The notes beneath the pieces are model-generated. The model was not told the origin of the DNA, searched no databases, and saw nothing but the letters and a program-made list of their open reading frames with translations. Source: Candidatus Omnitrophica bacterium UBA6210 (GTDB lineage Bacteria; Omnitrophota; Gorgyraeia; Velamenicoccales; Velamenicoccaceae). Taken from it: a stretch of 64,000 bases of DNA. The DNA lies in assembly GCA_002421805.1 (NCBI GenBank), contig DISM01000002.1, positions 71,454-135,453 of the forward strand. Reading direction: 5' to 3'. This document shows, one piece after another, positions 8,070-16,303 of the stretch. How positions within the stretch are numbered: position 1 is the stretch's first letter; the number at the start of each line of letters is the position of its first letter. A program made the translations under genes and the position numbers.

Positions 8070-8516
8070 ATGAAAAAAATCCTTGTGATCCACGGTCCCA
8101 ATCTGGACCTCTTGGGAGCCAGAGAACCTCAGGTTTATGGAAAAACAAGCCTGGCTGAGATCAACCGTTCCTTAAAACAGGCAGCTAAAAAATCCAAGAT
8201 CAGCCTGACCATCGCCCAATCCAACCACGAAGGAGAGATCGTAGACCTTATCGGCGACGCCCGCGGGAAATTCAACATGATCATCATCAACCCGGCGGCC
8301 TACACCCACACGAGTATCGCCATCAGGGATGCGATAGCCGCCTCTGCGGTCAGAACCATCGAAGTGCACCTGTCGAACATCCATGCTCGCGAAGAATTCC
8401 GGCAGACCTCTCTGATCGCGCCGGTCTGCATCGGCCAGATATCCGGCTTTGGCGCGCAGAGCTACTCTCTGGCGCTTCTCGCCGCCGAGGCGCTCCTCAA
8501 AAACAGGAACAAGTGA
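8070..8516 (+). CDS. aroQ: type II 3-dehydroquinate dehydratase
   Basis: A 148-residue enzyme of the shikimate pathway that dehydrates 3-dehydroquinate. Motifs are HGPNLDLLGAREPQVYG at the N-terminus (flexible lid with the catalytic Tyr), SNHEGEIVD, INPAAYTHTSIAIRDA and EVHLSNIHAREEFRQTS, with the catalytic His in the last. Length is typical. The frame is open further upstream, but SD and homology both fix the ATG at 8070. The TGA overlaps the GTG of the next gene. aroB lies separately at 25096. Confidence 0.97.
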   Translation: MKKILVIHGPNLDLLGAREPQVYGKTSLAEINRSLKQAAKKSKISLTIAQSNHEGEIVDLIGDARGKFNMIIINPAAYTHTSIAIRDAIAASAVRTIEVHLSNIHAREEFRQTSLIAPVCIGQISGFGAQSYSLALLAAEALLKNRNK

Positions 8517-9580
8517 AGGCCAACAAACGCCTCTCAAATATCCGTGCCCTGCTTAAACAAGAAGGCATCGACGGCCTGTTGCTCAATTCCGAGGCAAACG
8601 TCTCTTATGCAGCGGGTTTCGACGCGCCTGACACCTACGGCTTCGCCTCTCGCGAAGGCGTTTCCATCATCACAGATTTCCGCTATGTCGAGGACTTCAA
8701 GCGGTTCGCTCAACCCCCTGTCCGCGTCTTCCAATACGAAAGATCTCTTTTTGACACGGCAGCCCGTCTGATTGCCGAACACAAGATGAAAAGGGTTGGA
8801 TTTGAGGCGCGCCACCTGACATTCGCAGAATGCGAGATTCTCCATAAACTTCTCGGTAAAAAAATCTCCTTCATCCCCCTGCAGCAAACCCTGGAACCCT
8901 TGCGGGAGATCAAAGACGCGCAAGAGATCTCCTGCATCCGGCAAGGTATCCGGATCGCCCGAAAAACCCTCGCCTTTGCAAAAATACGTGTAAAACCTGG
9001 CCGATCGGAGATGGCGATCGCCGCGGACATCGAACGGTTCGCCCGCCTCAACGGCGCACACGCCATCGCATTCGAGACCATCGTGGCCTCAGGTCCCAAT
9101 TCGTCCTACCCGCATGCGCGTCTGACCGACAGGATCCTCAAAGAAGGGGACGCTGTGGTCGTCGACATGGGTATCGAGGTCAACGGCTACAAATGCGACT
9201 TGACACGCACATTCTTTTTGGGTAAAATTAAACCCGTTGTTCTTAAGGCCGCAAGGATCGTCCGCCAGGCCCAGGAACTGGCTATCCGCGGCGTCAAACC
9301 TGGGATCCCCATCTGTTCCATCGACGAAATTGCGCGCCATTATATTGCGCAACAAGGATTTGGAAAAAATTTTGGGCACGCATTGGGCCATGGAGTCGGT
9401 CTCGAGGTTCACGAATCGCCTTCCATCAACAAAAAGAACACGCACAAACTTGAACCAGGAATGGTTTTTACGATAGAACCAGGCATCTACCTTCCGGGCC
9501 GGTTTGGAATACGAATGGAAGAGATGGTGCTTGTAACTCAAGACGGAGTGGAGGTATTAAGTGGCAACCCTAGGGATTAA
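8513..9580 (+). CDS. Xaa-Pro aminopeptidase/dipeptidase (M24 family)
   Basis: A 355-residue pita-bread metallopeptidase that cleaves X-Pro bonds. The N-terminal creatinase-like domain runs to about 125 and the catalytic domain follows. The five metal ligands are visible: DMGIEVNGYKCDLTRTF (two Asp), HALGHGVGLEVHE (His), TIEPGIY (Glu) and RMEEMV (Glu). It starts with GTG, overlapping the aroQ stop. It overlaps efp by 20 bases, a common aroQ-pepP-efp-accB arrangement. Confidence 0.95.
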   Translation: MKANKRLSNIRALLKQEGIDGLLLNSEANVSYAAGFDAPDTYGFASREGVSIITDFRYVEDFKRFAQPPVRVFQYERSLFDTAARLIAEHKMKRVGFEARHLTFAECEILHKLLGKKISFIPLQQTLEPLREIKDAQEISCIRQGIRIARKTLAFAKIRVKPGRSEMAIAADIERFARLNGAHAIAFETIVASGPNSSYPHARLTDRILKEGDAVVVDMGIEVNGYKCDLTRTFFLGKIKPVVLKAARIVRQAQELAIRGVKPGIPICSIDEIARHYIAQQGFGKNFGHALGHGVGLEVHESPSINKKNTHKLEPGMVFTIEPGIYLPGRFGIRMEEMVLVTQDGVEVLSGNPRD

Positions 9581-10127
9581 TCAGATAAAAGTGGGGGTGA
9601 CCGTCGATCTGGACGGCGTCCCGTTCATGGTCGTCAATGTCGAGCACGTCAAACCGGGCAAGGGTTCTGCCTTTGTGAGGACAAAGCTCAAAAGTCTCAA
9701 AAACGATGCGATGCTGGACAGGACGTATAAATCCGACGATAAGATCGAAGAGGCCTTCATCGAAGAACGCAAACTCCAGTATTCTTACCATTCAGGCGAT
9801 TTCTACCACTTTATCGATTCGGAATCCTACGAAGACCTCGCTATAGAAAAAAACAAGCTTCGGGATACGGACAAGTTCCTGAAAGACGACCTAGAGGTCG
9901 CTGCCCTTTACTACAAAGGAGAACTGATCGCCGTCACCCTGCCAAATTTCGTTGTTTATACGATCACGCACACCGAACCGGGCATCAAAGGTGACACGGC
10001 GAAAAGCGGCACAAAACCGGCGACACTGGAAACCGGCGCCGTCGTCCAAGTCCCGCTCTTCATCGACGTCGGGACCCGGGTCAAGATCGACACCAGGACC
10101 GGCGAATATATTGAACGGGCCGCTTAA
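9561..10127 (+). CDS. efp: elongation factor P
   Basis: EF-P relieves ribosomes stalled on polyproline. The 188-residue length is normal, with the KOW-like N-terminal domain and two OB domains ending in DVGTRVKIDTRTGEYIERA. The tip loop is VKPGKGSAF with lysine exactly at residue 34, the position modified by EpmA-type enzymes in many bacteria; no modification gene is in the window. It starts with GTG inside the end of the peptidase gene. Confidence 0.97.
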   Translation: MATLGINQIKVGVTVDLDGVPFMVVNVEHVKPGKGSAFVRTKLKSLKNDAMLDRTYKSDDKIEEAFIEERKLQYSYHSGDFYHFIDSESYEDLAIEKNKLRDTDKFLKDDLEVAALYYKGELIAVTLPNFVVYTITHTEPGIKGDTAKSGTKPATLETGAVVQVPLFIDVGTRVKIDTRTGEYIERAA

Positions 10128-10196
10128 CGGGTCATACCGTTTGTTTGTTTTAAGATAACCAATACCGGGATTTGAAGGGGGAGGGAGGCCTGCGGT

Positions 10197-10676
10197 ATGA
10201 ATATCAAAGAGATTAAGGAAATGATTAATCTCATGAATGAGAACAATCTCACGGAGCTTGAGATTGAAAAAGAAGGCCTGCGGGTCCGGCTCAAAAAAGG
10301 TCCGGAAGGTCAGGTGATCGTCGAACAGCCGCAGCACAAAACGCCTCTTTCAACGCCGGTAATGCCTGAGTTCCATCCCGTCGCGCCGCCGGCCGCGGGC
10401 AAAGAAACCGCCCGTGAACGCACTTCTGGAAAAAACCTCATCGAGATCAAGGCCCCCATGGTCGGGACATTCTATCGGGCCCCGTCCCCGGAATCGCCGC
10501 CATTCGCCGAGATCAACCAAAACGTGGAAATAGGCCAGGTCGTCTGTATCGTCGAAGCTATGAAACTGATGAACGAGATCAAATCCGAGATCAGAGGCAA
10601 GATCGTAGACATCCTGGTCAACAACGCCGAGCCCGTCGAATTCGGACAGGCATTATTCCTGGTTGAGCCGGCCTAA
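10197..10676 (+). CDS. accB: biotin carboxyl carrier protein of acetyl-CoA carboxylase
   Basis: A 159-residue protein carrying the biotin arm in acetyl-CoA carboxylase, the first step of fatty-acid synthesis. The C-terminal biotinyl domain (about 80-159) has VEAMKLMNE, with the biotinylated lysine at 123, and the APMVGTFYRAPSPESPPF thumb typical of AccB. A proline/alanine-rich linker joins it to the N-terminal helix. The start follows GGGAGG. accC begins 11 bases downstream. Confidence 0.97.
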   Translation: MNIKEIKEMINLMNENNLTELEIEKEGLRVRLKKGPEGQVIVEQPQHKTPLSTPVMPEFHPVAPPAAGKETARERTSGKNLIEIKAPMVGTFYRAPSPESPPFAEINQNVEIGQVVCIVEAMKLMNEIKSEIRGKIVDILVNNAEPVEFGQALFLVEPA

Positions 10677-10687
10677 GACAAGACCCC

Positions 10688-12064
10688 ATGTTCTCAAAAA
10701 TCCTCATCGCTAACCGTGGTGAAATCGCCCTGCGCATTATCCGCGCCTGCAAGGAAATGGGCATACGGACAGTCGCCATCTACTCCGTGGCCGACAAAGA
10801 TTCCCTGCATGTACGCATGGCTGACGAAGCCGTCTGTGTCGGCCCTGCCGCGCCGGCAGGAAGCTATCTCAACATCCCGGCCATCATCAGTGCTGCCGAG
10901 ATCACGGATGTAGAAGCTATCCACCCCGGTTATGGATTCCTTTCTGAGAATGCGCACTTCGCGGAGATCTGCGAATCCAGCCAGATCACCTTTATCGGGC
11001 CGTCGCCGCAGAACATCCGTCTTTTAGGCGACAAGATGGCCGCCAAAGAGACCATGAGCAAGGCAGGCCTGCCTATCACGCCCGGCTCAAACTCCGTCGT
11101 CAAAACCAAAGAAGAAGCGCTTAAGATCGCCCGCCGCATCAAATATCCCGTCATCATCAAGGCCACTGCCGGCGGCGGCGGCCGCGGCATGCGCATCTGT
11201 CATAACGACATCCGCCTCATCAGCTCGCTGATGACGGCACAAGCGGAGGCAGAAAAGGCTTTCGGCGTTCCCGATGTCTATATCGAAAAGTATATCGAAG
11301 AGCCCCGCCATGTCGAATTCCAGATCGTCGCCGACCATTACGGCAATGTCATCCACCTCGGTGAACGCGACTGCAGCATCCAGAGACGCCACCAAAAACT
11401 CCTGGAAGAATCTCCATCGCCGGCCCTCGACAACAAGCTTCGCAAAAAAATCGGGGAACTGGTCGTCAAGGGCGTCAAGGCCTCGGGATACCGCAATGTG
11501 GGCACGATTGAATTCCTGCTGGACAAGGATAAAAATTTCTATTTCATGGAGATGAACACGCGCATCCAGGTCGAACACCCGGTCACAGAGATGGTCACAG
11601 GGATCGATCTTATCAAGGAACAGATCAAGATTGCGGCCGGAGAAAAACTTAAAATACGCCAGGAAGACGTCAGGATGGAAGGCGCAGCTATGGAATGCCG
11701 CATCAATGCCGAAGACTTCCAGAACAATTTCATGCCTTCGCCAGGCCGGATCGAAACCCTTAACCTGCCGGGAGGGCCGTGTGTCCGGATGGACACCCAC
11801 GTCTACCAGGGATACCAGATCAGCCCGCATTACGATTCGATGGTCGCCAAGCTGATCGTACACAGGGAAAACAGGCAGGAGGCGATCAAAACGATGCTGC
11901 GCGCGCTCGATGAATTCGTGATCGAACCCATCAAAACAACCATCCCGTTCCATAAACAGCTTCTTAACCACCCGTCGTTCCGAAAAGGGGACATCTCGAC
12001 CCATTTTATCGAACAGGTCCTTAAGATGAACACAGAACTTGAATCCAAGGAGGCCAAAACGTGA
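10688..12064 (+). CDS. accC: biotin carboxylase of acetyl-CoA carboxylase
   Basis: AccC carboxylates the biotin of AccB using ATP and bicarbonate. The 458-residue product is full-length with an N-terminal biotin-carboxylase fold (ILIANRGEIALRIIRA), an ATP-grasp domain (KATAGGGGRGMRI, glycine-rich loop; EMNTRIQVEHPVTE, active-site segment) and a C-terminal lid (MECRINAEDFQNNFMPSPG). It overlaps the Asp23 gene by four bases. The carboxyltransferase genes accA and accD are not in the window. Confidence 0.98.
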   Translation: MFSKILIANRGEIALRIIRACKEMGIRTVAIYSVADKDSLHVRMADEAVCVGPAAPAGSYLNIPAIISAAEITDVEAIHPGYGFLSENAHFAEICESSQITFIGPSPQNIRLLGDKMAAKETMSKAGLPITPGSNSVVKTKEEALKIARRIKYPVIIKATAGGGGRGMRICHNDIRLISSLMTAQAEAEKAFGVPDVYIEKYIEEPRHVEFQIVADHYGNVIHLGERDCSIQRRHQKLLEESPSPALDNKLRKKIGELVVKGVKASGYRNVGTIEFLLDKDKNFYFMEMNTRIQVEHPVTEMVTGIDLIKEQIKIAAGEKLKIRQEDVRMEGAAMECRINAEDFQNNFMPSPGRIETLNLPGGPCVRMDTHVYQGYQISPHYDSMVAKLIVHRENRQEAIKTMLRALDEFVIEPIKTTIPFHKQLLNHPSFRKGDISTHFIEQVLKMNTELESKEAKT

Positions 12065-12414
12065 TCCCGGAAGCGGACAAAACAGAACTGGGCATCATCA
12101 AGATCCACAATAATGTCATTGCCTCCATCGCCTATCTGGCGGCATTGGAGATTGACGGCGTTTCCAGGGTATGCGATGATATGAAATCACGGGTGTTGCG
12201 CTTCATCGGCAAAAAAACCCAGAGCGGCGCCATCGACATCCGCTCGGAAAAGAATGAAGAGATCTCCATCATCATGCCCATCATCGTGAAATACGGATAC
12301 AAGATCCCGGATGTGGCCATGAAGGTGCAGGACAGGGTGAAGGCCGCCGTGGAAGAAGCGACAGACTTGACGATACGCGACGTCGTCATTAAAATCAAAG
12401 GCGTGGATAAATAG
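12061..12414 (+). CDS. Asp23/Gls24 family envelope stress protein
   Basis: A 117-residue protein starting with GTG. The Asp23/Gls24 pattern is clear: GIIKIHNNVIASIAYLAALEIDGVSRV near the start and VAMKVQDRVKAAVEEATDLTIRDVVIKIKGV at the end. In Firmicutes, Asp23 is anchored to the membrane by AmaP and responds to cell-wall stress; the anchor homologue is the next gene. In many genomes this family sits with accB-accC, as here. Confidence 0.9.
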   Translation: MIPEADKTELGIIKIHNNVIASIAYLAALEIDGVSRVCDDMKSRVLRFIGKKTQSGAIDIRSEKNEEISIIMPIIVKYGYKIPDVAMKVQDRVKAAVEEATDLTIRDVVIKIKGVDK

Positions 12415-12443
12415 GATTCTGCACGCGAAAGAGAGGAACGCAC

Positions 12444-13043
12444 ATGAGGACCGCATTGAGCGTATTTTTCTATACGATCATCTTCGCTTTCTTCGGAACG
12501 CTTGCCCTGGGGTTTGCCTTCCATGTCATAGACATCCATGACCTCGTCACACAGCTCACCCGTTTCTACGCGGACAGCTACCTGCGCTTCCTGACGGGGT
12601 TGTCCGGGTTTATTTTTATCCTTCTGAGCTTTGCCGCCGCGCAGACGATCACGGGCAGGATCCAGAGAGAAAAAACGATCGCCTTCTCCAATCCTAACGG
12701 CCAGGTCACCATCACCCTTTCGGCCGTTGAAGACCTGGTCAAGCGTCTCGCCCAGCAAATGAGCGAGATCAAAGAAGCAAAAGCGGACGTCCGGGCGCAC
12801 AAAAAAGAGATCTCCATCGGCATGCGCGTCGTTTTGGCGCAGGAAACCCATATCCCTGATTTCACAGCCAGGCTCCAGGACCTGATCGCCACAAAAATCC
12901 AGGAAGTCTTCGGCATCGATGAAGCGATCAACGTCAAGATCCATGTGGCCAAGATCGTCTCGGGGACGGACAAAAACAACAAGAAACGGCAGGAACCTCC
13001 GCGGGACGAGATCTCTATCCCTTATCAGGGGATCAAGATTTAA
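12444..13043 (+). CDS. AmaP-like alkaline shock membrane anchor protein
   Basis: A 199-residue protein with two membrane helices (about 5-28 and 48-68) followed by a cytoplasmic domain that contains Asp23-like sequence (TITLSAVEDLVKRLAQQM, then LQDLIATKIQEVFGIDEAINVKIHV). This matches AmaP, which tethers Asp23-family proteins to the membrane. It follows the Asp23 gene after 29 bases with SD GAGAGGA. The last 30 residues are charged and poorly conserved. Confidence 0.83.
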   Translation: MRTALSVFFYTIIFAFFGTLALGFAFHVIDIHDLVTQLTRFYADSYLRFLTGLSGFIFILLSFAAAQTITGRIQREKTIAFSNPNGQVTITLSAVEDLVKRLAQQMSEIKEAKADVRAHKKEISIGMRVVLAQETHIPDFTARLQDLIATKIQEVFGIDEAINVKIHVAKIVSGTDKNNKKRQEPPRDEISIPYQGIKI

Positions 13044-13059
13044 AAACAGAGAAGACCCT

Positions 13060-13085
13060 GCCCTTGCTTAAACGCTGACAAGGGC
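13060..13085. terminator. weak hairpin between the amaP-like gene and pfkA
   Basis: GCCCTTG (13060-13066) and CAAGGGC (13079-13085) with a 12-base loop. There is no clean U-run after it, so terminator function is uncertain. It lies in the only sizable gap of this region. Confidence 0.35.
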
Positions 13086-13138
13086 CTTAAGGTCGATTTC
13101 AGACAAAAAATTCAGCGGGAAATTGAAAGGACCGACAC

Positions 13139-14161
13139 ATGAAGATCGGAGTACTCACGGGCGGAGGGGATTGCCCAGGATTAAACCCCGTCATCCGCGC
13201 CATCGTCAGAAAGGCGTATAACGACAAACATGAAGTCATCGGCTTCAAGAACGGCTGGAAAGGCATCATCGAAGGTGACACCGTTCCCCTGGACCTGAAC
13301 GCCGTTTCCGGCATCCTGCCAAAGGGCGGGACCATCCTGGGCACCAGCCGCACGAACCCTTACAAAAAAGACAAAGGCGTCGAGAACGTCAAAGAATCGT
13401 TTAAAAAATTCAAACTCGACGCGCTCATCGCCATCGGCGGAGAAGACACCCTGGGTGTCGCCAATAGGCTTGTTAAAGAAGGCCTCCACGTCGTCGGCGT
13501 CCCAAAAACGATCGATAACGACCTGAACGCAACGGACTACACCTTCGGTTTCGATACAGCCGTCAATGTCGCCATGGAGTGCATCGACAGGCTCCATACG
13601 ACCGCGGAAAGCCATCACCGCATCATGGTTGCCGAAGTCATGGGCCGCCACGCGGGCTGGATCGCCACCTTCGCCGGTATCGCCGGCGGGGCTGACGTCA
13701 TCCTGATCCCGGAGATCCCCATCGACCTTGACAAGACATGCGAAATCCTGAAAAAAAGACACCAGAGAGGCCGGACGTTCAGTATTGTGGTCGTGGCCGA
13801 GGGCGCCCGTCTCAAGGAATCGGATATCACCAAAGACCAAAGCCTTGATGAATTCGGGCACGTAAAGCTCGGGGGGATCGGCGATTATCTGGGCAAGGAG
13901 ATCGAGAAGCGCACCGGTTATGAGACGCGCGTCAGCGTCCTGGGCCACATCCAGAGGGGTGGATCACCCACAGCCTCCGACAGGGTCCTGGGCACGCGGT
14001 TCGGCGTCAAGGCCGTGGAACTTGTCGTAAACAAACAGTTTGGCCAAATGGTCAGCCTGTCCGGGACAAAGATCGTTGCCGTTCCTCTGGAAAGGGGCGT
14101 TGAGAAACTCAAGACCGTCGACATGGAACTCTACAGCATCGCGCAGGAATTCTTTGGTTAA
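13139..14161 (+). CDS. pfkA: 6-phosphofructokinase, probably pyrophosphate-dependent
   Basis: A 340-residue PFK of the mixed-substrate group. GGGDCPGLNPVIRAIV opens the protein, and the substrate motifs PKTIDNDLNATDYTFGFDTA and MGRHAGWIA are intact. Two positions decide the phosphate donor: GGEDTLG has Asp at 103 (Gly in ATP enzymes) and VPKTIDND has Lys at 123 (Gly in E. coli). Asp plus Lys is the known signature of pyrophosphate-dependent enzymes. That would make this glycolytic step reversible and ATP-sparing. It is followed after 35 bases by gmhA. Confidence 0.92.
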   Translation: MKIGVLTGGGDCPGLNPVIRAIVRKAYNDKHEVIGFKNGWKGIIEGDTVPLDLNAVSGILPKGGTILGTSRTNPYKKDKGVENVKESFKKFKLDALIAIGGEDTLGVANRLVKEGLHVVGVPKTIDNDLNATDYTFGFDTAVNVAMECIDRLHTTAESHHRIMVAEVMGRHAGWIATFAGIAGGADVILIPEIPIDLDKTCEILKKRHQRGRTFSIVVVAEGARLKESDITKDQSLDEFGHVKLGGIGDYLGKEIEKRTGYETRVSVLGHIQRGGSPTASDRVLGTRFGVKAVELVVNKQFGQMVSLSGTKIVAVPLERGVEKLKTVDMELYSIAQEFFG

Positions 14162-14196
14162 ACGCTAGAATAAACCGACAGATGGGGTTATAAAAA

Positions 14197-14766
14197 ATGA
14201 AACCGCTCGTCAAGGCCCTGATCCAGGATTCTCTGGACGTCAAAATGAAGATCCTCCAAAACGAGGATCTGGTTTCACGGATTGAAAAAGCGGCCCGCGC
14301 GATCGCGGACGCCCTGAAATCGCAAAATAAGGTCCTTATCTTCGGGAACGGCGGGAGCGCCGCCGACAGCCAGCACTTTGCCGCGGAGCTTGTCAGCCGC
14401 TTCCAGAAAGAACGGGAGGCCTACGCGGCCATCGCGCTAACGACCGACACTTCCCTTTTAAGCGCCATCGGCAACGATTACGACTTCGGCAAGGTCTTCT
14501 TGCGCCAAATCGAAGCCTTGGGCCGCGCCGGGGATATCGCCTTTGCTATCTCAACGAGCGGAGAGGCCAAGAATGTCCTCGCCGCCGTCCGGACAGCCAA
14601 ATCCAGAGGCCTCAAAACGATCGCCCTGACCGGCGGCACAGGGGGAGAGTTGGCCCAGGCGGCCGACCTGGCCTTGATTGTCCCATCGAAAATAACGGCC
14701 CGGATCCAGGAAGCCCACATCCTCATCATCCACATCATCTGCCAGCTGATTGAAAACCACGCGTAA
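14197..14766 (+). CDS. gmhA: sedoheptulose 7-phosphate isomerase
   Basis: GmhA starts ADP-heptose synthesis by isomerizing sedoheptulose 7-phosphate. The 189-residue SIS-domain protein has FGNGGSAADSQHFAAELVSRF (about 49-69), ISTSGEAKNVLAA and TGGTGGELAQAADLALIVPS, and a C-terminal EAHILIIHIICQLIE with the metal-site Glu and His of GmhA. The HldE C-terminal half follows directly, consistent with heptose-containing lipopolysaccharide or S-layer glycan. Confidence 0.94.
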   Translation: MKPLVKALIQDSLDVKMKILQNEDLVSRIEKAARAIADALKSQNKVLIFGNGGSAADSQHFAAELVSRFQKEREAYAAIALTTDTSLLSAIGNDYDFGKVFLRQIEALGRAGDIAFAISTSGEAKNVLAAVRTAKSRGLKTIALTGGTGGELAQAADLALIVPSKITARIQEAHILIIHIICQLIENHA

Positions 14767-14773
14767 ACAGGCC

Positions 14774-15244
14774 ATGCGCAAAAAGATCGCAACGCTCCGT
14801 CGCCTCAAAAATATATTGCGACGCTCTACCGCAAAGAGAGTTGTTTTTACCAACGGCTGTTTCGACATCCTGCATTACGGCCATGTGGCCTACCTGGAAA
14901 AAGCCAAGGCACTCGGCGACATCCTGGTCATCGGGCTCAACAGTGATGCGTCTGTCCGCCGTCTCAAAGGGAAAGCTCGGCCCATCAACAACGAAACAGA
15001 CAGGGCGCGCGTCCTGGCGGCCCTGGCTTGCGTGGACTATGTGGTCCTGTTCAGCCAAGACACGCCCTTGGAACTCATTAAAACCTTGCGGCCGAATGTC
15101 CTGGTCAAGGGGGGCGACTGGGACGTTTCCTGCATTGTCGGCGCAGAAGAAGTCCTCGCAGATGGAGGCAAAGTCTGCGTGATTCCCTACATCAAAAGCA
15201 GATCGACAACAGGGATCATTGACAAGATCAGGCGGATATCTTGA
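14774..15244 (+). CDS. rfaE2: D-glycero-beta-D-manno-heptose 1-phosphate adenylyltransferase (RfaE2)
   Basis: A 156-residue cytidylyltransferase-like protein with TNGCFDILHYGHVAYLEKAK (HxGH motif) and GLNSDASVRRLKGKARPI, matching the C-terminal half of HldE as a separate protein. It activates heptose 1-phosphate with ATP. The ATG at 14774 is preferred to the TTG at 14750, which lies inside gmhA. The kinase half (RfaE1) and GmhB are not in the window. Its end overlaps the next gene by four bases. Confidence 0.93.
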   Translation: MRKKIATLRRLKNILRRSTAKRVVFTNGCFDILHYGHVAYLEKAKALGDILVIGLNSDASVRRLKGKARPINNETDRARVLAALACVDYVVLFSQDTPLELIKTLRPNVLVKGGDWDVSCIVGAEEVLADGGKVCVIPYIKSRSTTGIIDKIRRIS

Positions 15245-15711
15245 GCTCCAAAAAAAACAGGCCGGAGAAAAACGCGCAAGACGCCGCAAGAGATATCTAC
15301 AGGGTCCTGGACGCGAATGTCAACCGCGCCAAAGAGGGCCTGCGGGTCTGCGAAGACATCGCAAGGTTCTGCCTGAAGGACGCGCTCCTCACCAGACGCC
15401 TGCGTCACCTGCGCCATGCCGTAACAAAAATCCTCAAATCCAGCCGTGTCGACCGCATGAAGATGATCTTGGAACGCAAGAGCACGGAGGATCCCGGCAG
15501 GGCGTTCGCCAACAAGACAACAAAACATTCGACGGCCCATCTTTTTCTGGCAAATATCCAAAGGACAAAAGAAGCCCTCCGGGTCCTCGAGGAATTTTTA
15601 AAGCTCCTGGACAACCAGGCCAGCCGAAAGATCCAAGAGACGCGCTTTGACACCTATGAACTGGAAAAATCAACACTTAAAAAATTCCCGGCTTTACTTG
15701 ATCCTCGATAA
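15241..15711 (+). CDS. thiD2: ThiD2-type hydroxymethylpyrimidine phosphate kinase
   Basis: A 156-residue TTG-started protein with IYRVLDANVNRAKEGLRVCED (split here as a known pattern RVLDANxNRAxEGLRVxED) and the late IQRTKEALRVLEEFLKLL. This is the domain usually fused to the N-terminus of ThiE and shown to be a monofunctional HMP-P kinase, unrelated to ThiD. Here it is a separate gene overlapping thiE by 56 bases. It supplies the pyrimidine diphosphate for ThiE. The function rests on family recognition, not on visible catalytic motifs. Confidence 0.8.
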   Translation: MSSKKNRPEKNAQDAARDIYRVLDANVNRAKEGLRVCEDIARFCLKDALLTRRLRHLRHAVTKILKSSRVDRMKMILERKSTEDPGRAFANKTTKHSTAHLFLANIQRTKEALRVLEEFLKLLDNQASRKIQETRFDTYELEKSTLKKFPALLDPR

Positions 15712-16303
15712 AGACGTCTGCGGGCCCAAAAAACTTAGTTGCATCATGTCTGCCGCGCTTGCCGGCGGCGTGGATATCGTGCAATTACGCGACAAGACAT
15801 CCACGACAAAAGAAATGATCGCCCTCGCCAGGCCGCTGGCGGCCATGGCCCGCGCCGCCAAACGTCTGTTGATCATTAACGACCGTATCGACGTCGCAAT
15901 GGCGGTCGAGGCCGACGGCGTGCATTTAGGCCAAGAGGACGCGCCCGCTGCCGTCGCCAGAAAACTCCTCGGCAAAGATATGCTCATCGGTATCTCCTGC
16001 CACAGCGCAAAGGACGTCCGAGAAAGCCTCTCGATGCCGGTGGATTACCTGGGATTCGGTCCGATCTTTGCGACCCTCACGAAGCCGGGAATGCGTCCGC
16101 GCGGTCTGCAACTTCTGCGTCAAATCCTGCCTTTAACACCCCGGCCCGTCTTTGCCATCGGAGGCATCCATCTCGACCGTCTCCAAGACATACTAACAAC
16201 CGGGTTGAACCGCGCAGCTGTCTGCCGCGAGATCTGCCTGGCAAAAGATATCTCCGGAACAACCCGACTCCTCAAAAGTGCCTTGGGAAAAAACCATGTA
16301 TGA
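15656..16303 (+). CDS. thiE: thiamine-phosphate synthase
   Basis: ThiE joins the pyrimidine and thiazole halves to thiamine phosphate. The 215-residue TIM barrel has VDIVQLRDKTSTTKEM (about 39-54), LLIINDRIDVAMAVEADGVHLGQEDAP and GISCHSAKDV, then DYLGFGPIFATLTKPG and FAIGGI, all in family order. A TTG at 15647 is possible, but the ATG at 15656 fits the family length better. It overlaps both neighbours (thiD2 and thiC), so the three are one translationally linked unit. Confidence 0.95.
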   Translation: MNWKNQHLKNSRLYLILDKDVCGPKKLSCIMSAALAGGVDIVQLRDKTSTTKEMIALARPLAAMARAAKRLLIINDRIDVAMAVEADGVHLGQEDAPAAVARKLLGKDMLIGISCHSAKDVRESLSMPVDYLGFGPIFATLTKPGMRPRGLQLLRQILPLTPRPVFAIGGIHLDRLQDILTTGLNRAAVCREICLAKDISGTTRLLKSALGKNHV

